From Loigolactobacillus rennini DSM 20253 (GTDB lineage: Bacteria > Bacillota > Bacilli > Lactobacillales > Lactobacillaceae), in NCBI RefSeq assembly GCF_001436505.1, contig NZ_AYYI01000038.1, forward strand, positions 1 through 64,000: a DNA stretch of 64,000 bases, in the 5' to 3' direction. The position numbers were made by a program, and so were the translations under genes. The notes below the pieces were generated by a model, which made no database searches, was not told the DNA's origin, and saw only the letters and a program-made list of their open reading frames with translations. This document shows, piece by piece, positions 45,014-54,031 of this stretch (position 1 is its first letter; each line of letters opens with the position of its first letter).

Positions 45014-45973
45014 ATGCTTGAACCAGAAAGTTATTTCATTAGTAATCAGAAAATTTTAGACAAAATTCTACGTGAATTTGCTGAAGCAACCGGATTACCC
45101 ACAATTTTAGTCGATACACAAGGTGATGAGCTCACCTACGGCTATGGTTTCACACCTTTTTGCCAATTAATGCGTAATAATGAAAAAACCCGCGCCCGCT
45201 GTCAAAAATGCGACATGTTTGGCGGACGTCAGGCTGTTCGTGACAACCAATCATTACCATACATTTGTCATGCTGGTTTAATTGATTTTTCTTATCCAAT
45301 TAAATTAGACGAACAAGTAGTTGGTTATATTCTTTGTGGGCAAGCTAAAGTATCTAATCAGAAAGAATTTCAACCAATTTTAAAACAAAAAACAGATTGG
45401 TCTAAAGATCCGATTCTAAGCGAAGCCTATGCTAACTTGCCTACAGTAGACCCCAGTAAAATTAAATCTGGTGCCGAATTATTAAAAATTATTATTAATA
45501 ATTACCTCTCCAACATCGTCAATGGTACATTTGAAGTAGGTGCACCCGGGCCCTTACCTAAATCAATTAAAAACAAAGTGGCCGCCCCTACTGATGATAG
45601 GCAACAACGTGATCAAATTAATTTCACCGTCATAAAGCCACAAAAACCAGAAATTAAAGAAGCCCTTAATTACATTAATAAACACCTTAATGAGCCCATC
45701 ACTTTAGATGAAGTTGCTAAACATATTTACTTATCTAGTTATTATTTAAGCAAATGCTTTAAAAAAGAAATGCACATTAATTTTATTACTTACGTGAATA
45801 ACAAAAAAATTGAACGTGCAAAAATTTTATTACAAGATTCTACTTGGTCAATTGATAGCATTGCACGCAGCCTTGGATTTTCCCAAACTAGCTACTTTAG
45901 TAAAACTTTTAGGAAGACAACTCAAATTTCCCCTAGTCAATACCGGAAACATGTTCAAGCTCAATCAGTTTAA
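45014..45973 (+). CDS. pocR: PocR-type AraC family activator of the pdu operon
   Basis: A 319-aa regulator. The N-terminal PocR sensory domain (residues about 8-170) has a cysteine-rich stretch (ARCQKCDMFGGRQAV and YICHAGLIDFSYPI). The C-terminal AraC domain has two helix-turn-helix motifs (ITLDEVAKHIYLSSYYLSKC and IDSIARSLGFSQTSYFSKTF). PocR activates pdu and cobalamin genes in response to 1,2-propanediol or glycerol. It is divergent from pduA. TGGAGG precedes the start. Its stop lies only 7 bp from the convergent pduU stop. Confidence 0.95.
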   Translation: MLEPESYFISNQKILDKILREFAEATGLPTILVDTQGDELTYGYGFTPFCQLMRNNEKTRARCQKCDMFGGRQAVRDNQSLPYICHAGLIDFSYPIKLDEQVVGYILCGQAKVSNQKEFQPILKQKTDWSKDPILSEAYANLPTVDPSKIKSGAELLKIIINNYLSNIVNGTFEVGAPGPLPKSIKNKVAAPTDDRQQRDQINFTVIKPQKPEIKEALNYINKHLNEPITLDEVAKHIYLSSYYLSKCFKKEMHINFITYVNNKKIERAKILLQDSTWSIDSIARSLGFSQTSYFSKTFRKTTQISPSQYRKHVQAQSV

Positions 45974-45980
45974 TCTCAAA

Positions 45981-46340
45981 TTAAGTGCGTGTGATTGGCG
46001 GAATTGAAAAGCCTAGAATACTTTGTAATTTTTTAATAACTTGTTTTAACGCTGATTCAACATCAGAGACATCGCCACAAATCACAACCGAGCCGCTAAA
46101 GCGATCAATAAATCCTAACTTGACAGCGCCGGATTTAGTTGCAATGTCACTAGCAATAATTGAAGCTTCACTAGGGGTGATGGTTAAAATGCCTAATGCA
46201 TTGTGTCCACTATCCAAACCTAGTTTGGTATAAATGTCTTGATTGGGACTTGCAATAATGTGCGCCAAAGTAACTTGTTTTCCCGGAACATATTCTTGAA
46301 TCATCCGTTCAGGCTGCTTATCAGCAAAGTAATTGGTCAT
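45981..46340 (-). CDS. pduU: PduU-type circularly permuted BMC shell protein
   Basis: A 119-aa BMC protein of the PduU/EutS type. An N-terminal segment [18 protein letters not shown] forms the small beta-barrel typical of this group, then the permuted BMC fold follows ([34 protein letters not shown]). AAGGGAG precedes the ATG at 46340; the frame extends upstream to 46394. It is separated from the other pdu genes by pocR, and its upstream partner is a glycerate-kinase-like gene 16 bp away. Confidence 0.9.
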   Translation of the reverse strand: MTNYFADKQPERMIQEYVPGKQVTLAHIIASPNQDIYTKLGLDSGHNALGILTITPSEASIIASDIATKSGAVKLGFIDRFSGSVVICGDVSDVESALKQVIKKLQSILGFSIPPITRT

Positions 46341-46356
46341 AATTAATCTCCCTTTC

Positions 46357-47436
46357 TTAATCACGAAAGTAAAGTAAACGCAATGTCCGCTCAATCATTT
46401 TGCGAAAATGTGCCCACTCATTTAAATCATTGGTACTGCAAGGAAAGCCGACTAAATTAACTTCATTATTTTTAAGTTCAGTTAGTTCACTTTCACTTAA
46501 TACAATAACACGTTTATGCAACCGGTTTAAAAAATGACGGTAATTCCGATTAGCTGCATGTACAAAATAATAAGGAATTTTTTGAATTGCTTTCGTTTGT
46601 TTAGTTTGTTGTAAAAAAGCTGCGGTTTGTTCAGTGAAATTAACTTGCTTAAAGAAGGTTCGAAAACAATAGCCTAAGCCAGTACCGACTGCAGCAAAAT
46701 GATCATCACAACACTTTGGAAAACCCAATTGCTGTAGTAAGTGGTCAAATTGTTTAACCTGTCCTTCTAAAAAATGACTGATTTCTGGCCCGGCACCGAT
46801 ATCATCTTGATAACGAAAAACAACCCCAGATTGTCCAAATAATGGACCTAAATCAGATGAATCAAAGTACAGATGAAAATTTAATGACTGCCAAGAAGCT
46901 AAATCATGATCACTTACGTGGTTTGTTTTTGCTAATTTGCCACCACCGTGTACTGGTTTTTTAGCTGAATCAGTCAGTTGTGCCCCTAACGCCTGCAGGG
47001 CACCCACCCCGAGGTCAGCAGTTACATTTACCAAATTAACGAAGATATAATCCGTTGTTTTACTGTTCCGAGTTTTACACATTAATTCACCCAATCCAGA
47101 GCTAGATGCAATTAAGGGACTACGCGCAATCTTAGGAATTAGCTGCGGACCTAAAATGCTGTGAACATCAACTATAATTATTTTTCCTTTTTCTAATTGA
47201 CCATAGCGCGCATTAACCGGTGTTCGTAATGGGCCGGTAACCGGTAATGTTTTAATTGGAAAATGTAAATAATGTGCTAACGCACCCAAGTAATCATGCT
47301 CAAAGTTAGGCAATTGGCGTAAATCAGCATCAGTGGTCTCCCGTTTTAATGCTGCCGTAATTAAATTAGCTAGTGTTGCATTACCTTCCCGCTCCGCTGT
47401 AACCGGTACTAAAGCATAATGGTCAATTTCAGTCAT
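46357..47436 (-). CDS. Diverged glycerate kinase (GarK/GlxK family) homologue, probably inactive
   Basis: The 359-aa protein has the family's central signature: [16 protein letters not shown], then [28 protein letters not shown] and PVHGGGKLA. Several motifs conserved in active GarK/GlxK are lost. The N-terminal PDSFKGS-type loop is absent, GGSATND is replaced by NVTADLG, and the C-terminal GEGRLD is replaced by GTGLGYC. It may be a pseudoenzyme or have a new substrate. It forms a two-gene operon with pduU, which suggests a microcompartment-linked role (inference). TAGGAGAT precedes the ATG at 47436. Confidence 0.75.
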   Translation of the reverse strand: MTEIDHYALVPVTAEREGNATLANLITAALKRETTDADLRQLPNFEHDYLGALAHYLHFPIKTLPVTGPLRTPVNARYGQLEKGKIIIVDVHSILGPQLIPKIARSPLIASSSGLGELMCKTRNSKTTDYIFVNLVNVTADLGVGALQALGAQLTDSAKKPVHGGGKLAKTNHVSDHDLASWQSLNFHLYFDSSDLGPLFGQSGVVFRYQDDIGAGPEISHFLEGQVKQFDHLLQQLGFPKCCDDHFAAVGTGLGYCFRTFFKQVNFTEQTAAFLQQTKQTKAIQKIPYYFVHAANRNYRHFLNRLHKRVIVLSESELTELKNNEVNLVGFPCSTNDLNEWAHFRKMIERTLRLLYFRD

Positions 47437-47497
47437 TTCCAAATCTCCTAATTTCAAACCTATCAATGTTAGTTTACCAAATTAGGAAAGCGTTTTT

Positions 47498-48670
47498 TTA
47501 ACTGATTTTATGACTATTTAGTTCTTTTCCTCTTATTCGTTTCAAAGCAGCCTGTAACGATTGCTGGACTTGCGCATCATTTTCCACCTGCTGACACTGT
47601 TTTAAAAATGCCACAATTGCTGTTTTATTATCCTTAGCCAATTTAGCCAATGCCCAAATTGCGGTTGCCCGTATAATCGGCCGGACATCTTGTTCACTTA
47701 ATTTTAATAATAGTGGTATTGCACTGCGATCACCTAAATTAGCCAACACAATAATGGCATTACGTTGCAGCGGCTTTTTCCCGCGCCAAGCACCAGCAAG
47801 TTGGCCAAATTGTTCTCTAAATTCTTGATTCGAAATGGTTAATAGTTGTTTTAACTTTGGTGCTGCTTCGTCAAGTTGTGGTTGCATTTGTACATGCCCA
47901 TCAACGGCTTTCCCCCGATTAAAAGGACAAACCAATTGGCAAACATCACAACCATAAATTACATTTCGAATCTTGGGGCGAAATTCTGCTGCCATTATTC
48001 CTTTAGTTTGGGTTTGATAGGATAAACAACGCTGTGCATTTAAGTGACCATTTCCTAATAACGCTTGTGACGGACACCGATCAATACAACGTGTACAAGT
48101 TCCACATTGGTTAGCCATTGGTTGATCTGGTGTAAACGGGATGTCAGTGATAATTTCACCTAGATAAACAAAAGAACCAAATTCCTGTGTAATTAATAAA
48201 CCGTTGCGACCAATAAACCCTAATCCAGCACGTTGTGCCACGGCAACATCAATTAATTCACCAGTATCTACCATTGCTTTAAAATGCGCTTCTACGTCTA
48301 TATTTGCTTTAATAAAATTGATTAATTGCTGCATTTTATCACGTAAAATTTGGTGATAATCCAATCCCCATGATGCGCGCGCAAAACGACCCCGTGGTTG
48401 TTGACGGTCATGTGGGACTTTAAATGGTAATTTACTGGGATAAGCCAATGCTATTGCAATAATTGACTGTGGGTGGTCAAAAATCCGTTGTGGGTATAAA
48501 CGCTGCGCTAATACTTGATGTTCAAAACCACTAGTATATTCCTTTGCTTTTTGCATCTTCAAGCCTGCGGCTAAATGACGAAATGGCGCAGCTGTTGTAA
48601 AACCAATTTTATCAATGCCCAAGCTAGTTTTGGCTGCAATAATTTTCTGCTTCAATGCATCAATTTGCAT
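47498..48670 (-). CDS. queG: Epoxyqueuosine reductase
   Basis: A 390-aa cobalamin-dependent enzyme that reduces epoxyqueuosine to queuosine in tRNA. Two [4Fe-4S] motifs are clear (CGTCTRCIDRCP and CDVCQLVCPFN), preceded by the conserved SWGLDYHQILRDKM and VDTGELIDVAVAQRAG regions. A C-terminal HEAT-like repeat region (residues about 290-380) matches the longer QueG form. It is not obviously connected to the pdu genes downstream, although both use cobalamin. Confidence 0.95.
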   Translation of the reverse strand: MQIDALKQKIIAAKTSLGIDKIGFTTAAPFRHLAAGLKMQKAKEYTSGFEHQVLAQRLYPQRIFDHPQSIIAIALAYPSKLPFKVPHDRQQPRGRFARASWGLDYHQILRDKMQQLINFIKANIDVEAHFKAMVDTGELIDVAVAQRAGLGFIGRNGLLITQEFGSFVYLGEIITDIPFTPDQPMANQCGTCTRCIDRCPSQALLGNGHLNAQRCLSYQTQTKGIMAAEFRPKIRNVIYGCDVCQLVCPFNRGKAVDGHVQMQPQLDEAAPKLKQLLTISNQEFREQFGQLAGAWRGKKPLQRNAIIVLANLGDRSAIPLLLKLSEQDVRPIIRATAIWALAKLAKDNKTAIVAFLKQCQQVENDAQVQQSLQAALKRIRGKELNSHKIS

Positions 48671-48798
48671 AATCTAACCTCATTTATCATCATTTACTGT
48701 GACTATTTTTAAGGTACCGAAATCACAACAAAAAAGTTACAATTATCATAACACGTTAATTAAAAAATGATTGCAACTCATACATGGAGGAAATTGTA

Positions 48799-50178
48799 AT
48801 GTCTAAATTTCGGCTTGAACATGACGCTTTAGGAACAGTAAAAGTTCCCCAACACGCTGCCTGGGGAGCACAAACCGAACGTAGTCGACAAAATTTTAAA
48901 ATTGGGCCACACATGCCTTACACGGTGGTTACAGCGTTACTGCACATCAAAAAAGCTGCGGCTAGAACTAATGCTGAACTAGGCAACTTAAGCCAGCATA
49001 AAGCAGCGTTGATCGTACAAACTATTGATCAACTATTAGCTGATGATCACCAAGCCGATTTTCCTTTGGTGATTTATCAAACCGGTAGCGGCACACAAAC
49101 TAACATGAATGTTAATGAAGTCATTTGCCACTATGCAGCAAAACTTAACCCGCATTTACCTTTATCGCCAAATGATGATGTTAATTGCAGCCAAAGTTCT
49201 AATGATACTTTTCCAGCAGCAATGATGATCAGCGCCTACCAGGCTTGTCAATCACTATTGCCTGTGATTAAAGCACTAATCACCACTTTAGTCAAAAAAC
49301 AACAAGCCTTCCAACAAATCGTAAAAATTGGCCGCACCCATTTACAAGACGCCACACCATTGACAGTTGGTCAAGAAATTAGTGGTTGGATCAGTGCTTT
49401 GCAACATGACGTTCAATTCCTAGAACAAAACCTTTCTACCCTACTAGAATTGCCATTAGGTGGCACTGCGGTAGGAACTGGTTTGAATACAATCACTGGC
49501 TTTGATCAACAAATTGTCGCCCAGCTTGCTCAGGATTATCAATTACCATTCCGAGTAGCACCCAATAAATTTCAGGGGTTAGCACACCATAGCGGCCTTA
49601 ATTTTATCCATGGTAGTTTGAAAACCTTAGCCAGCGATTTATTAAAAATTGGGAATGATATTCGCTTCTTGGCTAGTGGTCCCAGAGCAGGTTATGCGGA
49701 ACTCACCATTCCTGCAAACGAACCTGGTTCATCAATTATGCCTGGCAAAGTCAATCCAACTCAAGTTGAAGCATTGACCATGGTAATTGCGCGAGTGATG
49801 GGTAATGACGTCACCATTAATTTTGCAGCTAGTCAAGGCAATTTTGAAATGAACGTTTACAAGCCAATCATCATTGCCGCTTTTTTAGAAACAACACAAT
49901 TATTGACGCAAAGCATCACATCTTTTAATCAGAAATTAGTACAAGGATTGCAAGTCAATCAGGCTCGGATCCAAACACTTCTCAATCATTCATTAATGCT
50001 AGTCACGGCACTGACACCCCATATCGGTTATGAAAAAAGTGCTCAGATTGCACAAGCAGCTGAGCGAGACCACACCACATTGCGTGAAGCAGCTTTGAAA
50101 TCAGGTGTCATTACGGCAGCAGAATTTGATCGCTGGGTTGATCCTAAGGTCATGACGCATCCAGAAAAAAGAAATTAG
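48799..50178 (+). CDS. fumC: Class II fumarate hydratase
   Basis: A 459-aa fumarase C with TGSGTQTNMNVNEVI, the NCSQSSNDTFP substrate motif, GRTHLQDATPLT and the GSSIMPGKVNPTQ signature loop. It interconverts fumarate and malate. Aspartate ammonia-lyase shares the fold, but the TGSGTQ and KVNPTQ motifs favour fumarase. GGAGGAAA precedes the ATG at 48799; an upstream in-frame ATG overlaps that site. Confidence 0.95.
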   Translation: MSKFRLEHDALGTVKVPQHAAWGAQTERSRQNFKIGPHMPYTVVTALLHIKKAAARTNAELGNLSQHKAALIVQTIDQLLADDHQADFPLVIYQTGSGTQTNMNVNEVICHYAAKLNPHLPLSPNDDVNCSQSSNDTFPAAMMISAYQACQSLLPVIKALITTLVKKQQAFQQIVKIGRTHLQDATPLTVGQEISGWISALQHDVQFLEQNLSTLLELPLGGTAVGTGLNTITGFDQQIVAQLAQDYQLPFRVAPNKFQGLAHHSGLNFIHGSLKTLASDLLKIGNDIRFLASGPRAGYAELTIPANEPGSSIMPGKVNPTQVEALTMVIARVMGNDVTINFAASQGNFEMNVYKPIIIAAFLETTQLLTQSITSFNQKLVQGLQVNQARIQTLLNHSLMLVTALTPHIGYEKSAQIAQAAERDHTTLREAALKSGVITAAEFDRWVDPKVMTHPEKRN

Positions 50179-50263
50179 TATTTTAATTGACGTAATTCAA
50201 TCTCCCCCCGTATACTAAATGAACCATTTCAATTGTCATTTGCTCATGAAAGGAAGGGCGCCT

Positions 50264-50467
50264 ATGAAACAAACTGATCTCCAAAAACATTTGCAAGCCA
50301 TTCAAGATCGTACTTTTAATCCAATCGTACTCAAGCACAACACTTTCCGCGCCTGCTTACACCGCAGTGCACAAAACCTTGGGTTAATTCAAAACGATCG
50401 ACTCACTAATAAAGGTCACCAGCATTTAAAATTAAAATTTCAACAATTTAATCATACATTCGTTTAG
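50264..50467 (+). CDS. Small hypothetical protein
   Basis: A 67-aa basic protein, rich in Gln, His, Asn and Lys, with no signal peptide or transmembrane helix. No family recognised. AAGGAAGGG lies before the ATG at 50264, and a strong terminator follows the stop, which supports it being real. It may be co-transcribed with fumC, about 85 bp upstream. Confidence 0.55.
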   Translation: MKQTDLQKHLQAIQDRTFNPIVLKHNTFRACLHRSAQNLGLIQNDRLTNKGHQHLKLKFQQFNHTFV

Positions 50468-50471
50468 ACAC

Positions 50472-50514
50472 AAAATGTGTGCTGGCAATTTTGATAGCCG
50501 GCGCACATTTTTTA
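50472..50514 (+). terminator. Intrinsic terminator after the 67-aa gene
   Basis: A 12-bp stem (50475-50486 with 50497-50508) is followed by TTTTTATTT on the plus strand. Confidence 0.85.
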
Positions 50515-50658
50515 TTTATTACAATCAAACATCACCTTTATTCTGACAATTTAACCATTCAAGCGTAATTAAAAATAATCAATTCCTGCTAAACTAACAT
50601 TTTCAGCAGTTTATTTTCATGCTAAACTAGACTTAAGTTTATTTTGGGAGGAACTGAC

Positions 50659-51564
50659 ATGCGTAAATTCACGCTTATCATCTTTTTAATTGGCGCAACA
50701 TTAGGTTTAACAGCTTGTCAATCGCACAACCCTACTAATAACCAAGCTGCCCAAACTTCAAGTATCAACCACACCATGTCAACTTATGATCTGCAACATC
50801 AATACGTTGCCATTACCGATGCCGTCATGAAGCCTGTTTCTTTAGTGAACCAACATCAACAAAATGATGATAAACAGCTAAAGGATGATTTAGATAGTGC
50901 GACCCAAAAGATTGATCAAGCAAAATCAGAACTCAAACAAAATAAAACACACCAACAATTAACCCAAGCACTGTTAGTTTATCGCAAAACTGCAGCTAAC
51001 TTATTAACAGCAATTAAAGATTCTGACAACAATGCTTACAGTCGACAATTTATTAGTCTAGATAGACAAGCCGCAAAGTTAGCCAAAAAATATTTTAACA
51101 ACCACCGACCTGATTCACTGGAAAAAGTTTTAAAGTATCAAGCAGAAAATAATACTTATGCATCTGGCAATGTTTTAAATACAAAAAAATTTCAAATTAA
51201 ATTTAATAAAGTACAGATTGTTGGAACTGACGATAATCAGCGTGTCATCTTGTTAACCTATACTTTCCATAACAAAAGTGACACACCTTTAACGCCAGCA
51301 ACTATCTTGAATGATTATGGTGAATTCAAACAAGACACCACTACCCTTCAAGAAGGTGAACCAGCAACAAGCTATCAGCAAAGTAACCCAGATTATACGA
51401 CAGCCCAGCAACAGGCCCAACAAGCTGTTGCACCAGGTGAAACTGCCACTGCTATTATTGGCTTAACATTAAAAGATAAGACCACGACCGTTGACTACAA
51501 TGGGATTACTCCTAAAAACCAGCAACCAATTGGAACTATTAGCATTAAACTAACCACATCATAA
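50659..51564 (+). CDS. Lipoprotein with DUF5067-like C-terminal domain
   Basis: A 301-aa surface lipoprotein. The signal peptide has a basic start (MRKF), a hydrophobic core and a lipobox LGLTAC, giving lipid attachment at the cysteine near residue 20. A helical Gln/Lys-rich region (about 40-150) precedes a beta-sandwich-like C-terminal domain of the DUF5067 type (FQIKFNKVQIVGTDDNQRVI, TYTFHNKSDTPLTP). Function unknown. GGGAGG lies before the ATG at 50659. Confidence 0.8.
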   Translation: MRKFTLIIFLIGATLGLTACQSHNPTNNQAAQTSSINHTMSTYDLQHQYVAITDAVMKPVSLVNQHQQNDDKQLKDDLDSATQKIDQAKSELKQNKTHQQLTQALLVYRKTAANLLTAIKDSDNNAYSRQFISLDRQAAKLAKKYFNNHRPDSLEKVLKYQAENNTYASGNVLNTKKFQIKFNKVQIVGTDDNQRVILLTYTFHNKSDTPLTPATILNDYGEFKQDTTTLQEGEPATSYQQSNPDYTTAQQQAQQAVAPGETATAIIGLTLKDKTTTVDYNGITPKNQQPIGTISIKLTTS

Positions 51565-51583
51565 TAATTTAATATGAAAGCCA

Positions 51584-51627
51584 CAAACACGGGATTAATT
51601 CACTAATTTGAATTAACCCCGTGTTTG
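51584..51627. terminator. Hairpin between convergent lipoprotein and cas2 genes
   Basis: Arms 51584-51593/51618-51627 and 51595-51601/51610-51616 form a 17-bp, once-interrupted stem. T-tracts are poor on both sides. Its location between convergent genes suggests bidirectional termination. Confidence 0.55.
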
Positions 51628-51668
51628 CTAGTATGTTCTAAATTTATAAAAATCGCTTTTTATTATGG

Positions 51669-51959
51669 TTAAAAAATTAACGGCGCTGTTAAATCTTTTG
51701 TTACTTTTGTACCAATATGTATCACCTTACGCTGATAATGATTACCTAAATTATAAAAACGTAAACTATCAACTTTTGGATTTATTAATAGAGTTAGTTC
51801 ATGTTGCATTTTTTTAAAATTCAAATCATCCACCACACACTCGAAAACCGAATTTTGTACTCGCTGACCATAACGCGAACATAACTTAGCTACTTTTGCT
51901 AATCTTTTAGTCCCTCCCGGTGATGTAATGGCAATATCATACGCTGCAACAATTAGCAT
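51669..51959 (-). CDS. cas2: CRISPR-associated endoribonuclease/integration factor Cas2 (type I-C)
   Basis: A 96-aa ferredoxin-fold protein starting MLIVAAYDIAITSPGGTKRL, with the conserved beta-strand aspartate in YDI and the QNSVFECVVDD segment of I-C Cas2. It forms the integration complex with Cas1. It starts 8 bp after the cas1 stop and ends the adaptation operon. Confidence 0.94.
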   Translation of the reverse strand: MLIVAAYDIAITSPGGTKRLAKVAKLCSRYGQRVQNSVFECVVDDLNFKKMQHELTLLINPKVDSLRFYNLGNHYQRKVIHIGTKVTKDLTAPLIF

Positions 51960-51967
51960 TTACTCAC

Positions 51968-52999
51968 CTACTTCCAGAAAAACGGCGGATAGTCATCCAA
52001 ATCACCACGTAAATAACGAGCTAACAACAATGCCTGACAATAAGGAACTAACCCCCAAGCAATCTTTTCACCTAAAAACGGATGGACAATTTCTTCTTGC
52101 TTACGTTGCTGCCACTCGTTTAAAAAGTTTTTACGTGCTTGTTCATTCATTAAAACAGCACCATTTTCTTTCTTTTCAAAATCCTTTGCTGTCACAATTT
52201 TTTTATTAATTAGCCGCAAAACAAAACGATCAGCATAAATACCACGTAATTCCTCCATTAAATCTAATGCCAAAGAAAGACGCCCAGGGCGATCGCGATG
52301 CATAAATCCAACATAAGCATCTAAGCCAACTGTCTCTAACACAGCGGCAACATCGTGTCCTAGTAAAGTATAGGCAAATGAAAGTAAAGCGTTGGTATTA
52401 TCTAAAGGAGGACGGCGATTTCTACCATGAAATTTAAACGCAGATTTTTGTTGTAAAATCAACTGGTCAAACAAGCTATAATATTGGCTGGCCGCATTCC
52501 CCTCAATGCCACGCAAAGTTTCTAAATCGTCACAAGTCATAAGTTGTTTTAATACTAATTTAAACTGTGACGACACTGCTTTAAATTTTTCAACGTCAAT
52601 AACAAGTTGATGATCTCGAGTTGCTCGCTCCAATAACCAACGCTGATTATAAATTTTGCCAATAATAAAATTACGTGCAATTAAGGCACTCTGTAAAATG
52701 CTCTCCGAAATCCGATATTGTGTCTTACGTAATGTCACATTCCCATTAGTAGGCCCAATAACACGTCCTAATAAACGTCCAGTAGGTGCTAAAAATGAAA
52801 GTGCAATTTCATCTTGCAAGCATTCATGCATTAAAGCAGGGCTTGCTCCGGAGCGCCCAAAGGTTACAATTGCTTCTAAGTTCAACAACGGCACTTTGCC
52901 TAATACCTGTTGATCAACACGAATGCCTACATTACCACCATCTAAAAAAAGATAAGCATCCGGTGTAGTAACAAATAGCGTATTTAATAATTTTTTCAT
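51968..52999 (-). CDS. cas1: CRISPR integrase Cas1 (type I-C)
   Basis: A 343-aa Cas1, typical for subtype I-C. Catalytic residues are visible as E166 (LRGIEGNAASQYY), H234 (GFMHRDRPGR) and the acidic pair D246/E249. The N-terminal beta-sheet domain carries NVGIRVDQQ and TFGRSGASPALM. It integrates new spacers at the leader end. The start overlaps cas4 by 4 bp. Confidence 0.96.
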   Translation of the reverse strand: MKKLLNTLFVTTPDAYLFLDGGNVGIRVDQQVLGKVPLLNLEAIVTFGRSGASPALMHECLQDEIALSFLAPTGRLLGRVIGPTNGNVTLRKTQYRISESILQSALIARNFIIGKIYNQRWLLERATRDHQLVIDVEKFKAVSSQFKLVLKQLMTCDDLETLRGIEGNAASQYYSLFDQLILQQKSAFKFHGRNRRPPLDNTNALLSFAYTLLGHDVAAVLETVGLDAYVGFMHRDRPGRLSLALDLMEELRGIYADRFVLRLINKKIVTAKDFEKKENGAVLMNEQARKNFLNEWQQRKQEEIVHPFLGEKIAWGLVPYCQALLLARYLRGDLDDYPPFFWK

Positions 53000-53652
53000 T
53001 CATCGAGCCTCCGTTGTAAATATTGCTTAACGGATTGTTTAGATAATAATTCCGGCAAACAAAAATCTTTTAACGAGCAGCTGCGACACCACGCCCCAGT
53101 CTTCACTTTAGGTGTAAAACGCTTCGTCCAATACTGATGCATCTTCATGACTGTTTTTTTCAACTGATGACGTAAATCAGCAGTAAAAGAAACTATCTCT
53201 CGATGGCGAGTTTGCTGATAAAAAATAGCACCACTTTCAATGTGGCAACCAAGCATTTCTTCCAAACAGACCGCTTCAGCTAAAAGTTGCAATGAATCCG
53301 ATAAATCATATTTTTTATGACCGTGTTTGTATTCAATTGGGCGTGGTTGATAATATTTTGAACTACCAAATAATTTAATACCAGAAGGTGTTTCAATAAA
53401 TTCCACAACATCACAAATGCCTGTCAAACCTAATTCTCGCGAATGTATTGGTAAGGCTCGTACCAATAATTTGTCTTTTCTTTTTTCACGAATCTCTGGT
53501 TGATCTGCTTTAGTATGTAAAAGTTGGCCATCAAATGTTAACAGGTTATCTTGCCAGGCCTGTTCAACATGTATTAATGACCATTGTCGTTGACAAAAGC
53601 GAAAATGCTGTATTCCTGATATCAGTAAAAAATCTGCTTCAGAATACGCCAT
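52996..53652 (-). CDS. cas4: Cas4 exonuclease (type I-C)
   Basis: A 218-aa RecB-like nuclease with C20 and the C-terminal cluster C189, C192, C198 for the Fe-S centre. Active-site residues lie in GICDVVEF (D81) and IEYKHG (E107, K109). It trims prespacers and selects the PAM side. It heads the cas4-cas1-cas2 operon, whose promoter lies between it and the CRISPR array. Confidence 0.95.
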   Translation of the reverse strand: MAYSEADFLLISGIQHFRFCQRQWSLIHVEQAWQDNLLTFDGQLLHTKADQPEIREKRKDKLLVRALPIHSRELGLTGICDVVEFIETPSGIKLFGSSKYYQPRPIEYKHGHKKYDLSDSLQLLAEAVCLEEMLGCHIESGAIFYQQTRHREIVSFTADLRHQLKKTVMKMHQYWTKRFTPKVKTGAWCRSCSLKDFCLPELLSKQSVKQYLQRRLDE

Positions 53653-53692
53653 AATTTACTTTTCATTTCTTTTATTTAGTATATTCATTTTT

Positions 53693-53721
53693 ATCTTAGC
53701 AGCACTAATCACTTATGTAAA
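53693..53721 (-). promoter_or_regulatory. Putative promoter of cas4-cas1-cas2
   Basis: TTTACA, a 17-bp spacer, then TAAGAT on the minus strand. The -35 overlaps a cre-like sequence (53716-53729, 12 of 14). An alternative -10 TATACT lies at 53678-53683. Confidence 0.45.
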
Positions 53722-53732
53722 CGCTTCAATGC

Positions 53733-53774
53733 AAAAAACATGTTAAATTGCAATATTTAGCACTTCAACATGTT
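53733..53774 (-). terminator. Terminator at the trailer end of the CRISPR array
   Basis: The octamer AACATGTT occurs at 53737-53744 and 53767-53774 and pairs with itself; an inner GC/GC pair closes the loop. T residues follow on the minus strand. It separates array transcription from cas4. Confidence 0.55.
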
Positions 53775-53792
53775 CCTAGTATCAGTATGCCA

Positions 53793-54031
53793 ATTTTAAT
53801 TCACGCAACTCCATACAGAGTGCGACGGGTGACACTGATAAAACGTTACTTGCGGTACGGCATTTCAATTCACGCACTCCATACAGAGTGCGACGATGAT
53901 TATGCTCAAAAACAGGAAAAGACCTATGAATTTCAATTCACGCACTCCATACAGAGTGCGACAAAATAATACTGACTAGATCACTAATTAAGCTTTCTAT
54001 TTCAATTCACGCACTCCATACAGAGTGCGAC
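53793..54031 (-). CRISPR. Type I-C CRISPR array: 4 repeats, 3 spacers
   Basis: Repeats lie at 54031-53999, 53962-53930, 53894-53862 (33 nt each, identical) and 53826-53793 (34 nt, degenerate). In the minus orientation each begins GTCGCACTCTGTATGG and ends TGAATTGAAAT, the I-C pattern, with a 7-bp CGCACTC/GAGTGCG stem. Spacers are 36, 35 and 35 nt. The last repeat carries one substitution and a one-base insertion in the stem, marking the old end. The leader is therefore on the cas3 side. No spacer match inside the window was seen by eye. Confidence 0.97.

Noticed and set aside
47480-47500. cre site upstream of the glycerate-kinase-like gene
   Set aside because: The best alignment matches about 11 of 14 positions within an A-rich run.
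53748-53969. A 73-codon plus-strand reading frame across the CRISPR array
   Set aside because: It is a translation of repeats and spacers with no ribosome binding site; the repeat structure fully explains it.
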